From Actinobacteria bacterium 21-64-8 (GTDB lineage Bacteria > Actinomycetota > Acidimicrobiia > Acidimicrobiales > RAAP-2), in contig NCBD01000090.1 of NCBI GenBank assembly GCA_002255315.1, positions 1 to 9,097 of the forward strand: 9,097 bases of DNA, given 5' to 3'. Made by a program: the position numbers and the translations under genes. Positions 1-7,217 of the stretch are shown one piece after another. The notes under the pieces are model-generated. The model had not been told where the DNA came from and did not search any database. It worked only from the letters and a program-made list of their open reading frames with translations. The stretch's first letter is position 1, and each line of letters starts with the position of its first letter.

Positions 1-1401
1 ACCGGCGCCGCCGACGGCTACGCCCGGATCACCAAGCAGCCCGCGGCGACCCTCTTACACCTCGGACCGGGCCTCGCGAATGGTTGGGCGAACCTCCATA
101 ACGCGCGCCGCGCGCGCGTGCCGGTGTTGAACGTCGTGGGCGACCACGCGACCTACCACGGCGTCTACGACGCACCGCTGCAAAGCAACATCGAGGCCGT
201 CGCCAGCGCGCTCGACGGCTGGTACCACCGCTGCACGACGCCGGATTTAGTGGCCCACGACGTCGTCAACGCACTGCGTGGCGCGTACGGTCCCCCGGCG
301 CGCGTCGCGACCTTAGTCCTGCCCGCCGACGTGTCGTGGGGCACGCTCGAAGATGCACCCGCCACGTGGCCACTGCTCACCCGTGGCGTCGCCGCCGACG
401 TCGACGACGCCACGCTCGAACGAGCGGTGACGTCGTTGCGCCGCGGCCACGGGGCACTCTTCCTCGGTGGTCAACTCAGCCGCCACCAGCTCGCCCAAGC
501 CCAGCGCGTTGTCGCGGCGAGCGGCGCACGACTCATTATGGAGACCTTTCCCACGTCGGTCACGCGCGGCGCGGGCGTCGTTAATCCTGAGCGGCTGATC
601 TACCTGAGTGAGTTCGCCCAGGCGCAGTTACGCGACCTCGCGAGTGTGGTCGTCGTGGGTACGAGACGGCCCGTCGGCTTTTTTGCCTACCCCGACCTCG
701 CGAGTGACCTGCTGCCCGGCGAGTGCGACGTGATCGACCTCGCCCCACCGGGGGTCGACGTGGACGGCGCACTCGCGGCGCTCGTCGAAGCCACGAAGGC
801 GCCCGCGCTCGACGTTGAGACGGGCGTCGTGCCCGGCGCACCGAGCGGCGAGCTCACGACCCAGAGTTTGGCGAACGCGCTCGCGGCGACGCTGCCCGAG
901 GACGTCATCATCGCCGACGAGTCCAACACGTCGGGTCTCCACCTCTACGGCGCGACCCGTTTCGCCCCTCCCCATGAACTTTTGACCTTGACCGGTGGTG
1001 CCATTGGCTTCGGGTTACCGGTAGCCCTGGGGGCCGCGGTGGCGAGCGCGCAACGAGTACTCGCGCTCGAGTCCGACGGATCGATGCTCTACACCGCCCA
1101 AGCGCTGTGGACGATGGCGCGTGAGCAACTGAACGTGACGATCGTCGCGCTGTCGAATCGCAGCTACGCGATTCTCAACTTAGAGCGTCAACGCGTGGGC
1201 GCAACCAGCGAGGGCGCGGCCAGCCAACAACTGCTCGATCTCGATAATCCGACGCTCGACCTGGCGGGGTTGGCGCGATCACTCGGTGTCGCCGCCGAGA
1301 CGGTCACGAGCGCCGACGAACTCGTCATCGCGCTTCGCCGCTCCTACGCCACGCCCGGACCCACGTTGATCGAAGCGATGCTGCCCAAAGGATTGAGTTA
1401 G
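1..1401 (+). CDS. Acetolactate synthase-like ThDP-dependent enzyme (large-subunit family), 5'-truncated by window edge
   Basis: The reading frame is open from base 1 to the TAG at 1399-1401, giving 466 visible codons. The first codons already read as the ThDP-enzyme N-terminal (PYR) domain: TGAADGYARI, then LGPGLANGWANLHNA, then NVVGDHATYH around codons 43-52. The GTG at 118 is therefore internal and the true start lies upstream. Acetolactate synthase large subunits and their IlvX-like relatives are somewhat over 500 residues, so about 50 residues are missing. These probably include the catalytic Glu that precedes the GAADGYAR segment in this superfamily. The C-terminal ThDP/Mg site is SDGS at codons 358-361 followed by SNRSY from codon 385, a variant of GDG-x(~25)-NN. 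The central domain is weakly conserved, and a FAD or acetolactate role cannot be shown. Benzoylformate- or oxalyl-type decarboxylases are alternatives. Superfamily assignment is firm; substrate is not. It is convergent with xth, overlapping by 4 nt. Confidence 0.9.
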   Translation, partial: TGAADGYARITKQPAATLLHLGPGLANGWANLHNARRARVPVLNVVGDHATYHGVYDAPLQSNIEAVASALDGWYHRCTTPDLVAHDVVNALRGAYGPPARVATLVLPADVSWGTLEDAPATWPLLTRGVAADVDDATLERAVTSLRRGHGALFLGGQLSRHQLAQAQRVVAASGARLIMETFPTSVTRGAGVVNPERLIYLSEFAQAQLRDLASVVVVGTRRPVGFFAYPDLASDLLPGECDVIDLAPPGVDVDGALAALVEATKAPALDVETGVVPGAPSGELTTQSLANALAATLPEDVIIADESNTSGLHLYGATRFAPPHELLTLTGGAIGFGLPVALGAAVASAQRVLALESDGSMLYTAQALWTMAREQLNVTIVALSNRSYAILNLERQRVGATSEGAASQQLLDLDNPTLDLAGLARSLGVAAETVTSADELVIALRRSYATPGPTLIEAMLPKGLS

Positions 1402-2159
1402 AGCGAAAACTCGACGACGACAGGCGCGTGGTCAGAAGGCTTCTCGCCCTTACGCGCGTCACGATCGACGTAACTGGCACGGGTGCCCGCTAACACCTTC
1501 GCGTCAACGAAGAGCAGATCGATGCGCAAGCCCCAGCCCCGGCGAAAGGCGCCGTTGCGATAGTCCCACCAGGAGTAACAAGGCTCTTCCGGGTGCAGCG
1601 CGCGCGTTACGTCAACGAGGCCCGTCGCTTCCAGTGCCCGCAGCGCGCTGCGCTCGGGTTCTGAGACGTGGGTCGCGCCCACGAAAGCGGCGGGGTCGTA
1701 GCAGTCAAAGTCACTCGGCGCGACGTTAAAGTCGCCGCCCACGACGTGGGGCGTCGACGCGGGGCGTTCGACGAGCAGTTCGCGCAACTTCGCCAACCAC
1801 TGGAGTTTGTATTGGTAGTGGGGATTATCGAGCGCGCGCCCGTTAGGGACGTAACACGAATAGACGCGCACGCCCCCACAGGTCGCGCCAATGAGCCGGG
1901 CCTCTGGATCCTCGTCACCGAAACCCCGAGTGACGTCGTCAAGACCAACTTTCGAAAGAATCGCGACGCCATTCCATTGACCTTGGCCGTAGTGGGCGGA
2001 CTCGTAACCGAGCAACGCGAGCTCGTCGAAGGGAAACTTGACGTCGGTCTGCTTGGTCTCTTGCAGTAAGAGCACGTCGGGTGCATGAACCTCGAGCCAA
2101 CCGCGCACGCGCGCCCAGCGTGCCGTCAGTGAGTTGACGTTCCAGGTAACAATTTTCAC
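1398..2159 (-). CDS. xth: Exodeoxyribonuclease III / AP endonuclease
   Basis: This 253-residue protein is a full-length member of the exonuclease III branch of the endonuclease/exonuclease/phosphatase family. Such enzymes cut DNA 5' to abasic sites and remove 3' blocking groups in base-excision repair, in the cytoplasm with Mg2+. Expected active-site motifs appear in order: WNVNSL (Asn7), LLQETK (Glu34), YVPNG (Tyr103), GGDFNVAP (Asp143, Asn145), LRIDLLFV (Asp214) and PSDHAPV (Asp243-His244). The start is the GTG at 2159-2157, because MKIVTWNVNS is the usual N-terminus of the family. That GTG overlaps the fabZ TGA as GTGA, so translation is probably coupled to fabZ. It is the last gene of the four-gene minus-strand run, and its TAA at 1400-1398 overlaps the end of the convergent ThDP-enzyme gene. 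Nothing key is missing. The assignment to the ExoIII family is secure; the balance between exonuclease and AP-endonuclease activity cannot be read from sequence. Confidence 0.95.
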   Translation of the reverse strand: MKIVTWNVNSLTARWARVRGWLEVHAPDVLLLQETKQTDVKFPFDELALLGYESAHYGQGQWNGVAILSKVGLDDVTRGFGDEDPEARLIGATCGGVRVYSCYVPNGRALDNPHYQYKLQWLAKLRELLVERPASTPHVVGGDFNVAPSDFDCYDPAAFVGATHVSEPERSALRALEATGLVDVTRALHPEEPCYSWWDYRNGAFRRGWGLRIDLLFVDAKVLAGTRASYVDRDARKGEKPSDHAPVVVEFSL

Positions 2160-2575
2160 GTGCGATCGGCGAGAATAAAGAAGAGCTCCGCCTCGACGCT
2201 CACGTGACCCTCGACGGTCGCTCGACCGTGACCCTTACCGCCGCGCGCCGAGAGTTTGGTCATTTCGGTTTCGAGCAAGACCGTGTCGCCGGGTACCACT
2301 TGGCGTCGAAAGCGAGCATTTTCGACGCCCCCGAAGAGGGGCAGGCGACCCGTGTAGCGGTCGTCGGCGAGTACCGCCACACCACCCACTTGCGCGAGGG
2401 CTTCGAGTAACAAGACCCCCGGTGTGATCGGACGGCCCGGAAAGTGGCCCGGAAAGAACCACTCGTCACCGCGCAGCGTCCACGTGCCGCTCGCGCGCAG
2501 TCCCGGCTCAATCGCCACGAGCGTGTCCACCAGCAAGAACGGTGGCCGATGGGGCAGCCAGTCAGCGGGATTCAT
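2156..2575 (-). CDS. fabZ: FabA/FabZ-family beta-hydroxyacyl-ACP dehydratase
   Basis: The 139-residue product is a single hot-dog domain of typical FabZ length. FabZ enzymes dehydrate 3-hydroxyacyl-ACP to trans-2-enoyl-ACP in type II fatty-acid synthesis. The N-terminus has the family motif LPHRPPFLLVD (residues 7-17). FPGHFPGRPITPGVLLLEALAQ (in two parts: GHFPG with catalytic His44, and LLLEALAQ with Glu58) forms the active site. VENARFRRQVVPGD (84-97) matches the later FabZ strand motif. The ATG at 2575-2573 was chosen because it starts just before the conserved motif and lies 11 nt after the stop of the upstream gene. The frame stays open upstream to 2725, but that extension is Arg-rich and lies inside the neighbouring coding sequence. 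The stop overlaps the xth GTG. A related thioester dehydratase with a different acyl carrier is possible, since no other fatty-acid genes are present nearby. Confidence 0.92.
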   Translation of the reverse strand: MNPADWLPHRPPFLLVDTLVAIEPGLRASGTWTLRGDEWFFPGHFPGRPITPGVLLLEALAQVGGVAVLADDRYTGRLPLFGGVENARFRRQVVPGDTVLLETEMTKLSARGGKGHGRATVEGHVSVEAELFFILADRT

Positions 2576-2586
2576 CGAGAGCTCGC

Positions 2587-3663
2587 TCACAGCAGCGACA
2601 ACTCCGCGATGCGCCGCTCGGCGTCGACGCTCATGAGATGAAAGGTTCGCACGTCTCCTCGTTTTAGGACGTCGCGCGCCCTCGCCGGGGCGGGGCTCGC
2701 CAGCGACGCCGTGGGCGCGTAGCACTCCATCGCCTTGGCGCCCTTCAGCACCACTTTGATGACGGCGCCGTGGGAGGTAAAGGCCGTGACTTCGCCTTCG
2801 ACGCGCGCGCCGATTTTGTACGTGGCGGCAAAGTGCGCGTAGACCTCTTGCGGATTGACCGGCTGACGTCCCCGTCGAAGCGCCACGGTCGCGGGCAGGG
2901 GTTCTGCCTCGACCAACTTCTTGGTGCGCTTCGCCGGGGGCTTTTCGCTCGACTTCTTCGCGGCACCTTTGGCGACCTTCGCGGACGCCGCCACTTTCTT
3001 CGCGGGGGGCACCGCGTCGGCGACTTTCGGGCTGCGCTCTTTGCTCTTGGCGGCTTTAGTCGTGCGTTTAACTTTGTCCTTCTCGTTGTCCTTATCCTTG
3101 TCCTTCTCGACCGTTACCTTTTTCGCCAGCTTCTTGGCCGCCTTCACGGGCGTGAGCGTCGTACCAATCTCTGGTTTCTTGCCGCTGGGCAGCGTGACCG
3201 TCAGCTTCTTCGTCGTGCGCGTGGCCTTAGTGTTTCGTACCGGCAGACGCGGCGTGAATATCCAACCCACGCCGCGCACCGGCTTACCCCCCACGAGTCG
3301 ACCTTCATCGAAGAGCCAGGGGTAGTCGTCGTGGAACTCTTGGAACGAATCGTTGCTCAAGACCACGCCGTCGACGCGGTCGGCGATCTTCAAAATGAAC
3401 GCGTCGCCTCGCCCCACCGCGCCCGCGGGCGGCGTCACGACGTCACCGGCCAGCACGGCTTCATTGAACTTCGCGCGCTCGCTGGTCGCCACGCGATGCT
3501 CGAAACTCGCGTCGGCCACGATGATCACTTCGACTTGGGGGTTTTCGAGCACAAAGGCATCCACGGCTTCGCGCAACTGCGAAAAGCTCGGCAGCACGCG
3601 ACCCTCGGTCGCCAGGTTCGACCCGTCGACCACGACGCGGGTCTTGGGGTGTTTGGGACTCAC
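2587..3663 (-). CDS. NYN-domain (Zc3h12a/Regnase-like) putative ribonuclease with Lys-rich linker and C-terminal S1-like domain
   Basis: The 358-residue protein has three visible parts. Residues about 7-143 resemble the Zc3h12a-type NYN (PIN-like) nuclease domain, with VVVDGSN (Asp13), VADASFEHR (Asp51), GRGDAFILKIAD (Asp87), VLSNDSFQEF (Asp105) and a closing GVGWIF strand; the acidic residues would bind the catalytic metal. Residues about 144-250 are a highly basic, low-complexity linker rich in Lys, Ala and KD pairs, probably disordered. Residues about 283-357 (KIGARVEGEVTAFTSHGAVIKV to AELSLL) look like an S1/OB RNA-binding fold. A role in RNA cleavage or decay is inferred. The GTG start at 3663-3661 overlaps the kgd TGA as GTGA and sits immediately before the first conserved strand; the open frame further upstream only shadows kgd. 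The substrate is unknown. The nuclease-domain call is good; the S1 call is less certain because the loop after residue 306 departs from the usual pattern. Confidence 0.85.
   Translation of the reverse strand: MSPKHPKTRVVVDGSNLATEGRVLPSFSQLREAVDAFVLENPQVEVIIVADASFEHRVATSERAKFNEAVLAGDVVTPPAGAVGRGDAFILKIADRVDGVVLSNDSFQEFHDDYPWLFDEGRLVGGKPVRGVGWIFTPRLPVRNTKATRTTKKLTVTLPSGKKPEIGTTLTPVKAAKKLAKKVTVEKDKDKDNEKDKVKRTTKAAKSKERSPKVADAVPPAKKVAASAKVAKGAAKKSSEKPPAKRTKKLVEAEPLPATVALRRGRQPVNPQEVYAHFAATYKIGARVEGEVTAFTSHGAVIKVVLKGAKAMECYAPTASLASPAPARARDVLKRGDVRTFHLMSVDAERRIAELSLL
3074..3109 (-). repeat. Imperfect hexanucleotide tandem repeat encoding the KD-rich linker
   Basis: Six contiguous 6-mers on the plus strand read TTGTCC, TTCTCG, TTGTCC, TTATCC, TTGTCC, TTCTCG. 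On the coding (minus) strand they encode the alternating Lys-Asp/Glu stretch KDKDKDNEKDK in the linker of the NYN/S1 protein. Repeats of six bases keep the frame when copies are gained or lost, so linker length could vary between strains. This is a low-complexity coding repeat and not a mobile or regulatory element. Confidence 0.7.
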
Positions 3664-6600
3664 CCGATTGCCCGCACGAGCAGGTCCGCCTGCTCGGCGG
3701 CGTGCACGAGGCCGCTTCCCGTCGCCGGGCTCGCCGACTCCGCTCGCGCGACGTGCATGACGTTCAACCCTCGGTGCTGGTGGTGCATCTGCAGGTGAAT
3801 AAAGGGCCACGCACCCATATTTTCGGGCTCTTCTTGCAGCCAGAGCACCTCCGTCGCGGCCGGATAGGTAGCCAAGATCGCGTCGAGTTCGACGGCCGGC
3901 CAGGGATAGAGCTGTTCGACGCGCACCACGGCCACGGTGTCGCGCTTCAGTTCGTCACGTCGCGCCAGCGCTTCGTGCGCGACCTTGCCCGACGCCAAGA
4001 CGACCCGCGTGACCGTGCCGCGCGTCGCGGCCGCGTCGTCGAGCACGCTATGAAACGCGCCGGCTTCAAAATCCTTCAGCGCTGAGCGGGTCGAGTTCGC
4101 GCGCAACAAAGACTTGGGCGTGAACACGATCAGCGGCGTCGGACGTTCGCGACGGACCTGGGAGCGCAGCAAGTGAAAGTACTGCGCCGCGTTACTTGGT
4201 TGCGCGAGGCGCAGATTATTGCGCGCGCACAGCGTCATGAATCGCTCAATACGCCCACTCGAGTGCTCGGGGCCCTGGCCCTCGTACCCGTGGGGCAACA
4301 ACATCACGAGACTCGACCGTTGCCCCCACTTGTCCTCGGCGGCCACCAGAAAGTTGTCGATGATAATCTCCGCGCCGTTGACGAAGTCGCCAAACTGCGC
4401 CTCCCACGCGACGAGCGAGCGGGGCGCTTCCACCGAGTACCCGTACTCAAAGCCCAGCGCGGCGTACTCACTCAAGAACGAGTCGCGCACCGTAAACGCG
4501 CCAGAAGCCCCCATGCTCGCCAACGGCACGAACTGGCGACCATTGTCGTAGTCAATCAACGCGGCGTGTCGGTGCGAAAAGGTGCCTCGTCGCGAGTCTT
4601 GACCCATCAGACGAACGTTCGTACCTTCGCGCAACATCGTCCCAAAGGCCAACGCTTCGCCGAGGGCCCAATCGACCTCGCCACTGTCGACCATGCTGGC
4701 GCGCTGGGCGAATTGACGTTCGAGCTTGGGGTGAATCGTAAAGCCATCGGGCGCGGTAATGGTTGCGCGGGCGATCTCGAGCAGCGCGGTACGTTCAACA
4801 CCGGTCTCGGGGGCAGGTGCGTCATGGGGTGACTCATTGACGGGTACCGCGTCCAGGCGTGGCACGGGCACCGTACGCACTTCGTCGAGTACGCCTTGAA
4901 GGCGCGCGTTGAACTCGTCGAGGTAGGCCTCGGCTTCATCTATGGAAATGTCGCCGCGACCGTGCTTGCGATAACACACGACGTCAATCACCACGTCGCG
5001 ATGAAAGGTCTGGCGAAACTCGAAAGCCAACTGCGCGGCGCGCGCACAGGCTTCGGGGTCGTCGCCGTTGACGTGAAAGATGGGCGCTTGGATCATCTTG
5101 GCGACGTCGGTGGGATAAAAGCTCGATCGCGCCGACTCGGGCGCGGTGGTAAAGCCCACCTGGTTATTGATGACCACGTGCACCGCGCCGCCCACGCGAT
5201 AACCCGAGAGTTGCGAGAGGTTCAACGTCTCGGCGACGACGCCTTGGCCGGCGAAGGCGGCGTCACCGTGCACGAGAATCGCCAGGTACGGGTAGGACGC
5301 CGCCGCCTCGGTGGCCGCGGTACCGTCGCTCGGGCGTAGCACCAGGTCCTGCTTCGCGCGCACGATGCCTTCAACCACCGGACTCACCGCTTCGAGGTGC
5401 GAAGGGTTCGAGGCCATCGAGACGTCCATGATTGCGCCCGATTGGCTCTTGAAAACTCCGCGCGAACCCTTGTGGTACTTCACGTCACCACTGCCCTGCA
5501 CGCTTTCGGGGTCCAGGTTGCCCTCAAACTCGGAGAAGATGTCACTGTAGGACTTACCGACAATATTGGCCAGGACGTTCAAGCGTCCCCGATGGGCCAT
5601 GCCCAAGACCGCCTCTTTCACGCCCAGATCGGCGGCGAGGTCCAAAATGCGTTGGAGCACGACGATCGTCGACTCGGCGCCTTCGAGTCCAAAGCGCTTT
5701 TGACCAACGTAGCGCGAGTGCAAGAAGCGCTCAAAGACTTCCGCCTCGCTTAACACGTCAAGAATCCGCCGCTGCTCGTCGGGGCGGGTCGTTACTCGTT
5801 GGCCCTCCACGCGCTCTTGAATCCAGCGTTTCTGGGCGGGGTCCAAGATGTGGCCGTACTCGATACCAATCGTGCGACAGTAGGCCTCGCGCAAGATGCT
5901 CAAGATCTCTTCGAGCGTTGCTTCGTGGCGTCCCGCGAGTCCATCGACCAAGAACGTTCGCTGTAGGTCCCAGATCGTGAGTCCGTAGTAAGCCAGGTCG
6001 AGTTCTTCGTGCAGTGGGGGTGCCTCACTGCTCAAGGGGTCAAGATTCGCGTTTAAGTGACCTCGTACGCGATACATGTTGATGAGCGCCTGCACCCGCA
6101 GCTGCTTCACGATTCGTTCGTTTTCGCCCTCGTTGACACTGGGATTGACGTCCTTGGCCCAGCGCGCTGGTTCGTACGGCACGCCCAACGATTCAAAGAC
6201 GTCGTCGTAAAAGTCGTGCGAACCGGTTAAACACTCGGCGACGTACTTCAAAAACAGTCCGGACTCGGCCCCTTGAATTATGCGGTGGTCGTAGGTTGAG
6301 GTCAACGTCAAGACCTTGCCCACCCCCAGTTCCGCCAGCGCGCGAGGGTCGGCCGCCTCGAAACCCGCCGGCCACGCGAGCGCGCCGACACCAAAGATTG
6401 CTCCCTGGCCGGGCATGAGACGCGGCACCGATTGAACAGTACCGAGGGTGCCCGGATTGGTGAGCGATACGGTGGCGCCCACGAAATCGTCCGCGCCAAA
6501 GGTCGCACTGTGCACTTTTCGCACGAGATCTTCGTACGCGAGCAAGAAGTTGCGAAAGTCCAACGTGTCGGCGTTTCGAATCACGGGCACCAAGAGGTTG

Positions 6601-7154
6601 CGCGTACCGTCGGGGCGTTCGACGTCAACAGCGAGGCCGAGACCCACGTGCTCATTTCGGCGGATGCCCGGCGTACCTCTTTCGTCAACGGCCTCAACGA
6701 ACGTGGCGTTCATCGCGGGTATGGCACCGATACCTCGAATGATGGCGAAGGCGATCAGGTGCGTGAATGAGACTTTGGCGCCCGTCGCACGCGATAGCGC
6801 CTCGTTTAACGCGGCCCGATTGATTTCGAGCAGGCGCGCCGAAACGCTTCGCACGCTCGTCGCGGTAGGTACCGCGAGGCTCGCGTTCATATTGGTAACA
6901 ATGCGCGCCGCCGCGCCTCGCAGCGGAGTTGCGTCACTGTCGAGATTGACTTTGACGGGCGGAGTGATTGGGGTGGGCGCTAGGGCGACACTCGGAACTG
7001 TCGAACGTTGGTAATCGGCGAAAAACTCGCGCCAACTTTCCGACACTGAGGTCGGATCAGCGAGGAATCGGTCGTAGAGGTCGTCAACGAGCCACGCGTT
7101 GGGTCCGAATGATCCGCGGTGGGCACTCGACGACGAGGAGGGAGTCGTAGTCAC
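3660..7154 (-). CDS. kgd: Multifunctional 2-oxoglutarate decarboxylase/dehydrogenase E1 with fused acyltransferase domain (Kgd/OdhA type), missing the HNE loop
   Basis: The 1164-residue protein catalyses, in its family, ThDP-dependent decarboxylation of 2-oxoglutarate in the TCA cycle. It works with a separate lipoylated E2 and E3, since it has no lipoyl domain. Residues 16-48 (GPNAWLVDDLYDRF...WREFF) are the N-terminal docking segment, followed by a short linker. Residues about 78-310 are the E2-like acyltransferase, with TYDHRIIQG (His290). The E1o part follows: MAHRGRLNVLANIVGK (His521), GSGDVKYH (His561), HGDAAFAGQG with VINNQ (ThDP/Mg site, Asp631 and Asn664), GQDSRRGTFSHRH, WEAQFGDFVNGA and LLPHGYEGQGPEH (His955). 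Mycobacterial homologues are about 1230 residues. The difference comes from the shorter linker and from an internal gap at residue 732/733, where CYRKHG joins RGDIS and the conserved HNE(G/A)D-P-S motif plus the next helix, about 34 residues, are absent. The GTG at 7154 places the docking segment near the N-terminus. The family call is secure; E1 activity is in doubt. Confidence 0.95.
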   Translation of the reverse strand: MTTTPSSSSSAHRGSFGPNAWLVDDLYDRFLADPTSVSESWREFFADYQRSTVPSVALAPTPITPPVKVNLDSDATPLRGAAARIVTNMNASLAVPTATSVRSVSARLLEINRAALNEALSRATGAKVSFTHLIAFAIIRGIGAIPAMNATFVEAVDERGTPGIRRNEHVGLGLAVDVERPDGTRNLLVPVIRNADTLDFRNFLLAYEDLVRKVHSATFGADDFVGATVSLTNPGTLGTVQSVPRLMPGQGAIFGVGALAWPAGFEAADPRALAELGVGKVLTLTSTYDHRIIQGAESGLFLKYVAECLTGSHDFYDDVFESLGVPYEPARWAKDVNPSVNEGENERIVKQLRVQALINMYRVRGHLNANLDPLSSEAPPLHEELDLAYYGLTIWDLQRTFLVDGLAGRHEATLEEILSILREAYCRTIGIEYGHILDPAQKRWIQERVEGQRVTTRPDEQRRILDVLSEAEVFERFLHSRYVGQKRFGLEGAESTIVVLQRILDLAADLGVKEAVLGMAHRGRLNVLANIVGKSYSDIFSEFEGNLDPESVQGSGDVKYHKGSRGVFKSQSGAIMDVSMASNPSHLEAVSPVVEGIVRAKQDLVLRPSDGTAATEAAASYPYLAILVHGDAAFAGQGVVAETLNLSQLSGYRVGGAVHVVINNQVGFTTAPESARSSFYPTDVAKMIQAPIFHVNGDDPEACARAAQLAFEFRQTFHRDVVIDVVCYRKHGRGDISIDEAEAYLDEFNARLQGVLDEVRTVPVPRLDAVPVNESPHDAPAPETGVERTALLEIARATITAPDGFTIHPKLERQFAQRASMVDSGEVDWALGEALAFGTMLREGTNVRLMGQDSRRGTFSHRHAALIDYDNGRQFVPLASMGASGAFTVRDSFLSEYAALGFEYGYSVEAPRSLVAWEAQFGDFVNGAEIIIDNFLVAAEDKWGQRSSLVMLLPHGYEGQGPEHSSGRIERFMTLCARNNLRLAQPSNAAQYFHLLRSQVRRERPTPLIVFTPKSLLRANSTRSALKDFEAGAFHSVLDDAAATRGTVTRVVLASGKVAHEALARRDELKRDTVAVVRVEQLYPWPAVELDAILATYPAATEVLWLQEEPENMGAWPFIHLQMHHQHRGLNVMHVARAESASPATGSGLVHAAEQADLLVRAIG
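4953..4967 (-). other. Apparent in-frame deletion junction within the kgd E1 domain
   Basis: Reading the minus strand, codons for Lys730-His731-Gly732 (AAG CAC GGT) are followed at once by Arg733-Gly734-Asp735 (CGC GGC GAC). In E. coli SucA and mycobacterial Kgd the same Y-R-(R/K)-x-G is followed by H-N-E-(G/A)-D-(E/D)-P-S-x-T-x-P and about 25 further residues before the segment that corresponds to RGDIS. About 34 codons are therefore missing with frame preserved. The length is estimated from family knowledge recalled here, without a computed alignment. Confidence 0.8.
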
Positions 7155-7161
7155 GTCTTCT

Positions 7162-7167
7162 AGCCTA
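7162..7167 (-). promoter_or_regulatory. Candidate -10 element for leaderless kgd operon transcription
   Basis: On the minus strand, TAGGCT (a TANNNT -10 hexamer) is followed by 7 nt and then the kgd GTG. That spacing would put the transcription start on or next to the start codon, the arrangement of leaderless mRNAs common in Actinobacteria. No good -35 is seen 16-19 nt upstream. The AGAAG between the hexamer and the GTG is too close to act as a normal ribosome binding site. Confidence 0.4.
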
Positions 7168-7211
7168 CGCCCGAGAAGGCAAAAGTTGATGGGTCGCTGG
7201 GCGTCGCCGGG

Positions 7212-7217
7212 TAGGTT
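7212..7217 (+). promoter_or_regulatory. Candidate -10 element for leaderless transcription of the hydrolase/epimerase pair
   Basis: TAGGTT (TANNNT) is followed by 6 nt and the GTG start at 7224. A TTGATG resembling a -35 lies 20 nt upstream, slightly too far for an ideal spacer. GTAGG overlapping the hexamer could instead serve as a weak ribosome binding site 8 nt before the GTG, which would be a competing reading. Confidence 0.35.

Noticed and set aside
118..1401. GTG at 118 as the start of the ThDP-enzyme gene
   Set aside because: Codons 1-39 in the same frame encode conserved N-terminal ThDP-enzyme sequence, so the gene begins before the window.
1668..2069. Plus-strand open frame (133 codons) opposite xth
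   Set aside because: Antisense to a clear exonuclease III gene; no motif seen in its translation.
2576..2725. 50-residue N-terminal extension of FabZ to 2725
   Set aside because: It lies in the coding sequence of the upstream gene, is Arg-rich, and FabZ proteins normally begin just before the HRxPFLLVD motif.
2770..3798. Long plus-strand open frame (342 codons) opposite the NYN/S1 gene and the end of kgd
   Set aside because: It is antisense to well-supported coding sequence, its translation is Arg/Leu-rich without recognisable motifs, and GC-rich codon bias commonly leaves such frames open.
3664..3810. 49-residue N-terminal extension of the NYN/S1 protein
   Set aside because: It is a frame shadow of the kgd C-terminus; the GTG in the GTGA overlap precedes the first conserved strand directly.
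4173..4832. Plus-strand open frame (219 codons) opposite kgd
   Set aside because: It is a shadow of the conserved E1o domain with no family motif and no sensible upstream signal.
4953..4967. Frameshift or pseudogene explanation for the kgd gap
   Set aside because: The frame is continuous on both sides and downstream motifs are intact, so this is an in-frame loss; the gene is not obviously broken otherwise.
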